A DNA stretch of 64,000 bases from assembly GCA_037178975.1 (NCBI GenBank), contig JASJZH010000004.1:8432001-8496000 (forward strand). The letters are read 5' to 3'. The translations under genes and the position numbers were made by a program. Each line of letters starts with the position of its first letter. Within the stretch, counting starts at the first letter, position 1. This document shows positions 32,241-41,096 of the stretch, piece by piece. The notes beneath the pieces were generated by a model, which ran no database searches, was not told where the DNA came from, and worked only from the letters and a program-made list of their open reading frames with translations. The stretch is from Oscheius tipulae (lineage: Eukaryota > Nematoda > Chromadorea > Rhabditida > Rhabditidae).

Positions 32241-33744
32241 ATGGCCATCACTTTCGTCCTTCTAGTAGCACTCTTGAGCCATCATCATCTCGCGGACGCT
32301 TGTGCTCCATCGTGTCCACCCCGTAAGTATTCAAACAAATGTAAAGTTTGTGCGTCAGAAAGAGGCTCCACTTCCTCCAGCACAACTGCTGCACCAGCTA
32401 CAACAACTACTGCCCGTCCGCGTAAGTTTTTGAGTGCAGTATAAAACTTTCGCGTTTAGCTGCCTGTGCGAGTGGCTGGCAGGCACAGGTACAATTACTG
32501 CTTCATACCGACCGCAGGACCGATTACTTCAGCCATGGTAACCTGTCAAGGCTTGGGTGCTTACATTAGCTCGGTTCATAACGCAGCTGAAGCTGATTTC
32601 GTAATTGGTGAGTTGTATCGTTAAAGCGCGCGTGCTGCTGCAAAAACTAAGTGTTCGCTCATTTGCTTTGAAATACACAGCAGACAAACATGAAACGATA
32701 ACATATAAGGCGAATGCAAAAGAAGATGAACTGAGCAGTTATAATGCGCTTGCAAAGCGAATAAGGTAAAATCTAAGTTATTTCGGCTAATTAAACTTGC
32801 ATTCTTTGTTCGTTATAACTTTTTTTAATGTTATTTACGATAAACAGCATGAGAGAACATGAAGTAACAAAAGAACTCGCTACGAACAAACTTCGGCACA
32901 CGAGCACAGCAACTGCACGCTCACTTTAAATGAACAGTGATGTTATGGGTGCATGGGGGAACGCGTTTTCAAGTCGGTCCTGCCACGAACGTCTCTAAAA
33001 GTTCATATTTTGTATTTTTCTAAGCTTTACACATACTTTTAAGTGTGTTTAATCGACTCATAGCACCCTAGTACCCTAGGAATGTCTCCTGCGACGTCAA
33101 AAACGATTAGAAAAAAATGTAAAAATAAAAAAGGGGTGAAAAACAGCGTTTCCTCAGTTTTCTTCATTACTTTCGACATTTCTGACGTCGAAGTAGACGT
33201 TACTAGGGTAGTTTTTGGCGCTGAGCCGATTAAACATACTTAGAAGTGATAATAAAGTGCGTAAAGGATCGAAAAATGCAAAAAAAAATTAGAGGGAAGT
33301 TCGTGACAGGACCCAATTTGAAAACGCGTTTCGCCGCTCACCTATGCACCTTTAATGCCAGTGTTCCTTAAAGAGACGCATCTTTGTAGGACTTACCGGT
33401 GCAACCCGTTCCTGGCTTGGAGCTATCCGCACTTGTGACTTGAAGTCTACTGCTGGCCGGGGAGCTGATTGCTGGCAATGGCAAGATGGCTCAGCGGTGA
33501 GTATTGAAAGTGATTAGCATTTTGCGCTGGACATTTTCTAGTTTGACTACATGCCATTCTCCATCGGTGTAGAGCCTGATGGAGACAGAACGCAGGGATC
33601 CCAGCAAGGATGTATAAGCGTAAGTTGTTTGCAAAACTCCTTATCAAAAAGTTTTTGCAGCTCAACTATCTGAATACAAAAGCATTTTCTGACGAATACT
33701 GCATATCGAATTCATTTGTCTACGTATGCAAGAGACCACTGTGA
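32241..33744 (+). CDS. secreted C-type lectin-domain protein, frame broken once
   Basis: Likely a secreted carbohydrate-binding or lectin-like protein. Exons: 32241-32322 (signal peptide MAITFVLLVALLSHHHLADA), 32359-32421 (Ser/Thr-rich linker), 32460-32607, 33390-33496, 33542-33619 and 33661-33744. The lectin fold is recognisable: CASGW at the start, YNYCF, AMVTCQGLGAYISSVHNAAE, the long-loop region SWLGAIRTCDL and the final VYVCKRPL. Between CASGW and YNYCF the frame shifts by one base within TGGCAGGCACAGG (about 32476-32489), so as written the protein is interrupted. Everything downstream is in frame and splices cleanly. This is either a very young pseudogene or a base-call error. Intron 3 is 782 nt because it hosts two small inverted-repeat elements. 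Confidence 0.7.
32621..32929. mobile_element. small inverted-repeat element (MITE-like) A
   Basis: Ends are imperfect inverted repeats: TTAAAGCGCGCGTGCTGCTG on the left and, read from the right end, TTAAAGTGAGCGTGCAGTTG. About 309 bp, no coding capacity, inside the lectin intron. TTAA at both ends may be the target duplication (as for piggyBac-type elements) or part of the repeat. Confidence 0.6.
32943..33355. mobile_element. fold-back inverted-repeat element (MITE-like) B
   Basis: The left arm (about 32943-33105) and right arm (about 33195-33355) are inverted copies over roughly 160 bp, sharing GGTGCAT, AACGCGTTTTCAA, the tract around CCACGAAC/TCACGAAC, TGTTTAATCG and the TACCCTAG region near the centre. 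There is no open frame. Arms differ at perhaps one base in five, so it is not new. TA at the outer ends suggests a Tc1/mariner-type target. It lies 13 bp from element A. Confidence 0.7.
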
Positions 33745-35084
33745 ACAAATATCCGTTCGATTTGTCTTCATTTATTTTTGATCAACACATTTTGATTGTC
33801 ATTTTGAGTGCTGGATGACGCTGAAAAGCACTATACTGCCATATGTTGATAAACTTTTCGTCAACGTGTACAGGCGATAAGATAAACTACGCTAGGTTCC
33901 CGCCGCCACGTCAACAATATGCGAGAAGAGACTGCAGCCGTGTGATAATCAATCTCCGATTGTCACCTTTTACAGATTGTGGCCTTTCTGTTGACATTAA
34001 TCTATTTGGCAATTTTTTTTTCCAATGTCATACAACTTAAAGATCCGCACCTACACTTTTCTTCGAACACTGTCAATCCAAAGAAACGTCATTGCTGTCA
34101 ATGGCTCTCAAGACAGTGCCTTATCACACTTTCCCGCCGTTTTTGACTTTTTCGATGCCCAAGAAAGAGAACTACAGATTCTTAAACTGTTCCATTTAAA
34201 TTTGTTATTTAGGGTAGCGAGATGTTATACCCACAAACAGTTTCGCTTTCCGTGGGTGTAATGTCTCACTTTTCAAGTTGGCGGGGGTGTAAGATCTTGC
34301 TCTTGTATTTGACAGCCCTTCGGTGATTTTTGAAGCAGAATCGGGTCTAACTTACCGTGGGTGCCTCTTAGGATTACCTTTTGGCTATCTTTGTGACCAA
34401 AAGACCAAAGATACTTTCTCAAGCATTATCCAGGAAAACTTTACATGTGTAACAGACGGTCTTCTCTATGGTAAAGATATTTTAATTCCAGTATCTTTAC
34501 TAACCACCTCCCAGCATATTTAGCAACTTTTTATTACTCTAGGCAACAACATTCTTTCCCAGCTGTCATCAATCTGTCTTGTTAACCCTGCCACTTCGCA
34601 CAATGTACCAGACCCTCTCTGATCTTGTTTTCATTGGACTTCCTATCTCTCTATCACTCCAACAATTCAAAGCTGTAGATAGCTCTATTCTTATTAGCAC
34701 GAACTACACCTGTATCACGAAAATGCTGTCTCATTATCATTTTTTTCTTCTCCGGTCTCTCAGACAATTTTCAGTATAATAGGGTTGATACGTACCCGTT
34801 CATATATCCTGTGCCACAGCTGAAAGGTTGATAAGGAAGCTGGAATCAGGAGAGGAAGTAAGAGACATTTTTTTGGCGGCGCAATGACTGAGAAAAAGAT
34901 ACTAAAACGGTCTGAACAGATGGAACAAATATGTATTAAGCAATAGACTCTCAATATCTGACCCTGATCCCATGCATACTGTCTGGAATAGTTGAAATAT
35001 AAACTCTATAACTGCTTGTCTGGCTCTGGATTTCTTCATCCGCACTTCCCTATTTCTTCTTCAACTGATGCATACCCATGACTA

Positions 35085-35085
<1 letters not shown>
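33745..35085. other. spacer left of the transposon cluster
   Basis: Several weak open frames (for example near 34323-34523 and 34579-34779) without start, splice or family signals. No repeat recognised. Treated as non-coding. Confidence 0.35.

Positions 35086-35086
<1 letters not shown>

Positions 35087-35132
<46 letters not shown>
35087..35132. repeat. (TA)n microsatellite
   Basis: About 46 bp of TA dinucleotides abutting the left end of the Ginger-like element. A further TATATATATA lies at its right end (37651-37660), and a short TATAT follows the mariner, showing that both elements entered one TA tract. Confidence 0.95.
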
Positions 35133-35137
<5 letters not shown>

Positions 35138-35365
35138 CAGTTCATATTGAACGGCCGTTTATATTGAACGGAACTAGTTCATATTGAACGTTCAATATAA
35201 ACTAGTTCATATTGAACGGAACTAGTTTGTATTGAACGTTCAATTTGAACTAGTTCATATTGAACGGTTTCACTCGATTTTTTTTTAGAAATCAAAGCAG
35301 CCAAGCGAGCGCGCGCGTTTTGCTAGTGTTTTTTTTCTCACATTTCCCCGTTTTTCCCTGTGTAC
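35133..35365 (+). repeat. left terminal inverted repeat of the Ginger-like element
   Basis: About 230 bp. The outer 150 bp contain alternating palindromes GAACTAGTTC and TTGAACGTTCAA linked by CATATTGAACGG; the inner part (GGTTTCACTCGA, then the A/T-rich tract and AAAGCAGCCAAGCGAGCGCG) is single-copy per end. These palindromes are candidate transposase-binding sites. Confidence 0.85.
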
Positions 35366-35436
35366 ACAATTTTTATCCTTTCTTTGTTATTTTCTCTCCA
35401 TAAAAATTTGACAGTATAAATAGCCGTGTTTCAGCG

Positions 35437-37310
35437 ATGGGCTCACAAATTACGCCTCAAGAGCAGCTGAAACTCGAGCATAAGAGACGATTTATCGCTA
35501 AACTGGAAGACTATATAAGCCAGAGGAAAGATACTCAAATCAAACCCGTTGAAAATTACAAGAAGATTCTTGGAGCCGTTCAGCAACGTCAAGAAGGGGA
35601 GAAATTCCTTAACGATCAGGTCAGGAGAAACTACGCTACAAGGTTAGTCATTTTTGTAATCTGCAGCTTTTTCTAGGTTCGAGACTAGCATCATAAATGG
35701 AAAAACGGAACTTCTACACAATGGACAGATCGTGTTGACGCCGACACGAGCTTTCGAACTTCTCTATGTCGCCCATTTGACTGGTGGATGCTGTGGGCGC
35801 GATCTGATGTGGCCGAAAGTGAAAGGGTTCTATGGAATAACACAGTTAGCTTTCCTATCACTCAAAAACTGGAATAATTCAGGAAGCTCGTAACCGAATT
35901 CATTTCCTGCTGCTCTATTTGCCCCCTAAAAAAAGGAAAATCGAGGAAAGGAATCGTTGTCAAGCCTTTGCTGAGCAGCCGAAGAAATCAGCGTTGCCAG
36001 GCGAGTATTTTTTCATTACAAATAACAAATTCATCGTATTTAGCTCGACCTCATAGACATGCAGTCGAAGCCAGACGGAGAATGGAAATTCATCGCCGTT
36101 TACCAAGACCATCTTACCAAATACGTCATACTGAGAGCGCTAAAGACAAAAACGGCTTCTGAAGTAGCTGCACAGGTCAGCACAATCTTCGCTCTTTTCG
36201 GTGAGGATTTTTTCTATTTTACTAAAAATATTATAATTAGGACCCCTGAAATACTGCAAACGGATAATGGGCGGGAATTTGCAAATAGCACCTTGGAATC
36301 ACTCATCGCCTTGTGGCCAGGATGCAGGATCATACACGGAAAACCCCGCCACAGCCAATCCCAAGGCTCCGTCGAACGATGCAACCGTGATGTGGAGGAC
36401 ATAATGTTTGCTGAGATGCTGCGACGACAAACTCCTCACTGGGCTAAACTGTTGGACTACGTTCAGTTCGTAAAAAACACTAGATATCATCGAGGAATCG
36501 GGAGGACACCGTATAAAGCTATGTTTGGTTAGTTTTCTTTTTTCTCCTACATTTCAAACCGTCAGGATATGATTATAGACTCACAAACGACACTCTGAGC
36601 ATAGCCCATAATCAGGAGGTTCCAATCGACGATAAGCTAGAAGACTTTCTTCAAATCGAATCCATTGAAGAAGCTGCAGCTGACGAGAAAGAAGAATACG
36701 TTGAAGACGAGTACGTTGAAGAAGAGGAAGAAGCCGAGAAATTTTGGATCGAGCAGCAGAGAGCAATTGAAAAGGAGAGGGAAGAAGCCAGCCAATCGCT
36801 CGAACGACAAGCCGAAAAAATGCTTCGAGCATCAAATACGCAGTCAGTTTCAATTATAAAAAAGATTTTTTTTAAGATTTGGTACCGTAGATGTTGGAGT
36901 TAGCGTATTGGTGGCGATCCTCGACGTAGATCGACCCAAAATAGGAGCTCGAAATCTAATGGCAGTTGTTCTCGAGCAGAAGGATGGATTCTATCGGTAA
37001 CTCTTGAAATGATGGCGGATTTAGTTATTATTTCAGGCTAGGTACGTCCAAGGGACGTCTCACACAATGGTACGCCAGGAATCAACTAGATCCACTTCAA
37101 GAATCGTTCCTTACTGCTTCAGACGTGCCCGATATCGAACTGCAGTCGTTCCGATCTGCAGTTGCCCAAGACTCCATTTCAGGAGGCCAAGGACACCAGC
37201 ATTGTAATTGCAATGGCAAATGTGACACTAATCGTTGCTCCTGTAAGGCCCATAATGTTCAATGCAACAGCCGTTGTCATAAATTCAATTCAGCTTGTAA
37301 AAACAAGTAG
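35437..37310 (+). CDS. Ginger-type transposase (DDE integrase)
   Basis: Catalyses excision and insertion of its element. Exons: 35437-35642, 35677-35844, 35883-36000, 36044-36527, then exons from about 36566, 36877 and 37038 ending TAG at 37308-37310. Domain order: Lys-rich N-terminal helix; zinc-binding motif (VAHLTGGCCGRDLMW, then ISCCSICPLKKGK); catalytic core with all three acids visible (D in DLIDMQSK, D in LQTDNGREF, E in GSVERCNRD); a very acidic linker rich in E-E-Y-V-E; a beta-rich C-terminal segment; and a Cys-rich tail with CNCNGKCDTNRCSC, as in KRBA2/SCAND3-related integrases. The second zinc-motif His appears to be Cys. Exons 3 and 4 join in frame only with a GC-AG intron (GCGAGT...TTTAG). 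The 40-nt GTGAGG...ATTAG segment at 36202-36241 is open in frame, so I treat it as coding. Confidence 0.8.
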
Positions 37311-37374
37311 CTTTCTTTCTCTTTTCCTTGTGTGATTGTCATTTGCTCAATAAACACTACTCACAACCACAGTT

Positions 37375-37650
37375 GCAGGGGGAAAACGGGGAAATGTGAG
37401 AGAAAAAAAACCCTAACAAAACGCGCTCGCTTGGCTGCTTTGATTTCTAAAAAAAAATCGAGTGAAACCGTTCAATATGAACTAGTTCAAATTGAACGTT
37501 CAATACAAACTAGTTCCGTTCAATATGAACTAGTTTATATTGAACGTTCAATATGAACTAGTTCCGTTCAATATGAACTAGTTTATATTGAACGTTCAAT
37601 ATGAACTAGTTCCGTTCAATATAAACGGCCGTTCAATATGAACTGCAACA
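37375..37650 (-). repeat. right terminal inverted repeat of the Ginger-like element
   Basis: Inverted copy of the left end, near-identical but longer by about one extra palindromic unit of roughly 54 bp, consistent with unit gain or loss within the array. Ends in CTGCAACA at 37643-37650. Confidence 0.85.
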
Positions 37651-37660
37651 TATATATATA

Positions 37661-38900
37661 TTGGGTTGGCATATAAGTCTTTTCGCTTTTTGTAAACATG
37701 TCCTTTGTCTTGTTTGCAACAATGACCGAGCTGTTGATACAGCACCTTGTGTAGCTCACTCAGTCCTCTACAACCACCATGCAAGACATCACTTCTTTTC
37801 TTCTTGTTCTCCATTCTCTGTTCGTTTTGATCCGGACTTTTGATGACCGGCCACCTTACGATCTGCAACATGAGTTCCTCAAAGGCACGAATGAAGCCCA
37901 AACGGCGGCTGATATCAACGATGTTTATGGCCAAGGGATGGCGTCTACGAGGGTATGCCAGTTGTGGCTCTATCGCTTTCGGACTGGGGACAAAAGTGTC
38001 GAAGATGAGCCAAGGTCAACTTTCGATGAGTCGAAGCTGCTGCAGCTCGTGAACGAGAACAATCGCCAGACTACCCGTGAACTAGCAGAGGCACTGTCTG
38101 TCAGTCATGCTGCAGTGGAACATCATTTGAAGCAATTGAGATTTATGAAGAAACTGGGCACTTGGTTGTCGCATGACCTCAGTGACACCCAGAAGTGGCA
38201 GCGCATGTCCGTCGCCCATTCTCTCCTGTCCAGGTATGAGAGGAAATCCTTTTTACCACGCCTGGTGATGGGGAATGAGAAGTGGGTAACGTAGGTAAAC
38301 TTCCAAAGGAAGCGTCAATGAGTGGGTCCAGGGCAGACACCAAGTCCTGATGTGAAACCCGACACTCATTAAAGAAGGTTATGCCCTGTGTTTTCTGGGA
38401 TATCGAAAGAGTGGTGCGCTGGGAACTGCTGGATGCTGGAACTATCCTTACGGCCGCCATATACAGCCAGCAACATGAGAAGGTTGCCGTTGCACTTCGT
38501 CAGAAACGGCCGCTGAAGTCGAAGGTCATCCTGCAGATGGACAACGCGCGCCTCCATGTTGCAAAACTCACTCGCTCCAAGATCCACGACCTGGGTTGGG
38601 AAATTTTACCCCATCCTCCTTATAGCCCGGACCTTGCCCCTTCCGACTATTATCTGTTCCAAACTCTCAACAACGAGATTGGAGGACAACAGTTCGATTC
38701 CGACGGCGCACTCAAAACCTGGTTGACAAACTTCTTCGCGTCGAAACCCAAGGTGTTCTACGAGCGTGGCATCCGTAAGCTACCCGTGAAAAGGGCAGAC
38801 GTGGTACATCATAATGGTAATTACAACGAATGAAAAATTTGTTTGGAAGTCAATAAATTTTTGCATTTGAAAAAGCGAAAAGACTTAGCTGCCAACCCAA
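37661..38900 (+). mobile_element. mariner element, inactivated
   Basis: 1.24 kb, flanked by TA and bounded by inverted repeats: TTGGGTTGGCATATAAGTCT on the left and, from the right end, TTGGGTTGGCAGCTAAGTCT, both continuing TTTCGCTTTTT. Size and ends are standard for mariner. It sits 10 bp from the right end of the Ginger-like element. Confidence 0.93.
37779..38833 (+). pseudogene. mariner transposase, broken
   Basis: Remains of a DD34D transposase. The N-terminal DNA-binding region (TRVCQLWLYRFRTGDKSVED, NRQTTRELAEALSVSHAAVE) is open to about 38294. It is then interrupted by a stop and frame change around 38290-38380, after which the catalytic half continues (VFWDIERVVRWELLDAG, QMDNARLHVA, YSPDLAPSDYYLF) to the stop near 38833. 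The first catalytic Asp, normally in GDEKW, is Asn (GNEKW). The second and third acids are present. The N-terminus also lacks a standard mariner start. It is non-functional as written. Confidence 0.9.
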
Positions 38901-39577
38901 TATATCTCTCTCTCTTATAACCCCATTCCTTTAAACCTTGCCCGGCTCCTATTCCCTTCTGCTCCGGCCTTCCCTCTTCTCGCTACAACCCGTTAGCATG
39001 TTCACCACCAGGCGATTATCGTGACAGGAGCAACTGTCTCCCACAGACACTAGCTCCTAAACTGAATTGATTTGACTTGAGTTGTCAACAATTAGTGTGC
39101 GCATAAAGTAACTCACTAGTCTGCAATTATGACTTCAGACAGACAGACACAGACACAGAAACAATTTAAACCCATTTGATGATATAACAGACAGGCAGAA
39201 GCCGAAAAGAGGAAGAGAGTAATATAGACACACAGAGACAAAGAACTAGAATGAGAGTTGAAAGTTGAGACAAAATAAAGTGTGAGTTGATAGAAACAAA
39301 AGAAGTGTTTTAAAGATTTTGAAGTGGAAGGCTGATAAAAGCAAATTCAGCTTGAGATGGGCCAACCGAAGCAAAAACATTAGTTTCCTTAGTACAGAAC
39401 AATAACACGATTATCAAAACCTGACAACTTCGGTGAAAACTAATCTGATAGAACGATGAAACAAGCTGCTGGAAAGTTAGCTGTTGGAATTGGTAATCCT
39501 AAAAGGCACCCCCTGTAAGCTCGACCCGATTCTGCTTCAAAAACCGCCGAAGGACTGTTAAATACAAGAGTTTAGAA
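38901..39577. other. spacer between mariner and the dehydrogenase, with one repeat copy
   Basis: Contains an inverted copy of the dispersed hairpin repeat (below) and purine-rich sequence, then the dehydrogenase promoter side. A TTTAG acceptor immediately before the next ATG suggests trans-splicing. No gene seen. Confidence 0.5.
39070..39170 (-). repeat. dispersed hairpin repeat, copy 4 (inverted)
   Basis: Read on the minus strand it has the same block order as the other copies: GTCTGTCTGTCTGAAG, ATAATTGCA, a hairpin with imperfect arms, CACACTAATTGTTG and a GACTTGAG-like end. Partial copy; the distal AACGGGG block is not found. Confidence 0.6.
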
Positions 39578-40477
39578 ATGCGCATTCACGGCGCTGTCCT
39601 AATCTCCGGAGCGAATCGCGGAATTGGCTTAGAGATTACAAGGTCACTTTTAAAGAATCCAAATGTACTTCGTGTCTATGCTGGCAGCCGTAACCTTGAT
39701 CAAATTGAGGTAAACTTTAATTGACAGTCCAGTACGAATAAAATTTCAAGGCTCTGCAAGGTCTACCCGATCCCGACGAAAAACTAAAGCTCATTCAGCT
39801 GGATATCTCAAAAGACTGGAGCATCCGCGATGCTTTTGAGGCCGTGAGAAGAGAAACGGGCAAGCTGAATGTGCTAATTAACAATTCTGCTATTCTGGAA
39901 ACTGTGAGGGGCCTAAATACTGCTAAGTTAAAAACTGTTTAGGATCATCTGGCTGGCATTCCAAATGGAGAGAGAACAGCATGGCTCCGTCATTTTGATG
40001 TAAACACTGTGTCACACGCACTCATGATTCAGGTAAGCGGCTCTCTATCTCTTTCGTCGTTAATCAGTCTTTTTGTAGGAAATGCTACCTCTCCTCGAAA
40101 AGTCCGTCTCCGATGGAGACACCGCCACAATTGTTAACATTTCTGGCCTCAAAGGCTCAATCGAAAGTTTCAGTGGTAATTTTGCTGCAGTTCACGGAAA
40201 CCTGGCTTACATGTGTAGCAAGGTGGTCATTTTTTTCTGTGTAGCAGTTTACTTTTAGACTGCAGTTAACATGCTCACCAAGCAAGTATCACTTCTCTAT
40301 CCTAGCATCTTGACAGTATCGATGTGTCCTGGGTGGAACAAGACAAGTATGGGCGGAGATGGTGGATTGAAGGAGCCGTCAGAAACAGCCCCAACGTTGC
40401 TGACAACGGTGGACAAGATGACGATGGAATACACTGGAAAGTTTTGGAACAGAAAAGGAGAGAAGATTTCTTTCTAA
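39578..40477 (+). CDS. short-chain dehydrogenase/reductase
   Basis: An NAD(P)H-dependent oxidoreductase with a Rossmann fold; substrate unknown, closest in pattern to carbonyl-reductase/sniffer-like nematode SDRs. Five exons, all phase 0: 39578-39709, 39751-39903, 39943-40032, 40079-40222 and 40259-40477, encoding 245 residues. Cofactor motif SGANRGIG lies at residues 10-17, the N-N-S motif near 87-89, catalytic Ser in VNISGLKGS (about 147), and the Tyr-x-x-x-Lys motif as YMCSK (169-173). The C-terminus is short and soluble, with no signal peptide, so it is likely cytosolic. The ATG directly follows a TTTAGAA acceptor, pointing to trans-splicing. The gene is intact. Confidence 0.93.
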
Positions 40478-41096
40478 ATAAAGTTTACCTTTTCCAGTTG
40501 TAGTATACCTAATTTATATTTTGTGTAGTCCGTTTTTCAGGACAAAGAGTCTTTTCTGCCAAAGAATGTAGACCGTTTTTTCTGCCAAAAAGTTCCACTG
40601 ATAAACGATGTCTTCTTTTCGGTGAGCGAAAAAAGGTTAACTGTCAACTGTGGACTTATGATTCAACCGGTCGGATGAGCTGCCACTACGTTTGTCTAGA
40701 TGGGCAGTTATTATGGTAATCAAGCCATATGTAAAAGGAGTCTCTCTGCAGCTAGTCTTCTTTCGCTCAACTTCTTTGAAGATTCAAAAGATAGAGAAGA
40801 TCAAAGAGCAAACAGTAGAAATATTGGCACTTGCCAATCGAAAAACCGTGATTTTTCTGCATTAGCCTGTCTGCCGTTGGCGGATCCACACTCGCTAGTC
40901 CCACAACGGCTAACCGGCGGCGATTTTGTTCAGGATACCCGTGCGTCTTCCGATAACATCGCACCTGCTTCTTCGTCCAAGCTAGGCAGCTTCTTCCAGG
41001 CATTTTCACTGCTTTTCCCTGTTGTTAAGCCTGATTTCAAGTCATTTACTACGGGTTACTCGGCAATTGAGCCGACTGCCTCGCTCCTATAATAAA
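40478..41096. other. spacer between the dehydrogenase and the glycosyltransferase
   Basis: Holds plus- and minus-strand open frames (40700-41092 and 40767-41009) of ordinary composition but no splice, start or family support. Treated as non-coding; a short exon cannot be excluded. Confidence 0.35.

Larger units (their letters stand above)
35133..37650 (+). mobile_element. Ginger-like DNA transposon, structurally complete
   Basis: A 2.5-kb cut-and-paste element with near-identical terminal inverted repeats starting TGTTGCAG and ending CTGCAACA, in keeping with the TGT...ACA ends of Ginger-type transposons. It encodes one spliced protein (35437-37310) with a zinc-binding motif, a DDE integrase related to Gypsy integrases and a Cys-rich tail. 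Target duplication cannot be defined because the site is a TA repeat. Both inverted repeats consist mostly of palindromic units built on GAACTAGTTC and TTGAACGTTCAA. With complete ends and an open frame the copy could be autonomous; nothing here shows that it moves today. Confidence 0.85.

Noticed and set aside
35087-35132. (TA)n tract considered as a replication origin or promoter element
   Set aside because: Simple microsatellite; its position is fully explained as the insertion site of the adjacent mobile elements.
36202-36241. Possible 40-nt intron in the transposase (GTGAGG...ATTAG)
   Set aside because: Removing it breaks the integrase frame, whereas reading through is open and in frame, so it is treated as coding.
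35133-37650. Retroviral or Gypsy provirus, suggested by the integrase
   Set aside because: No reverse transcriptase, protease or Gag-like region and no direct LTRs; the ends are inverted repeats, as in a DNA transposon.
40700-41092. 130-codon open frame before the glycosyltransferase
   Set aside because: Ends just before the type II anchor exon and could look like an N-terminal extension, but there is no donor, no phase link and no known GT92 sequence like it.
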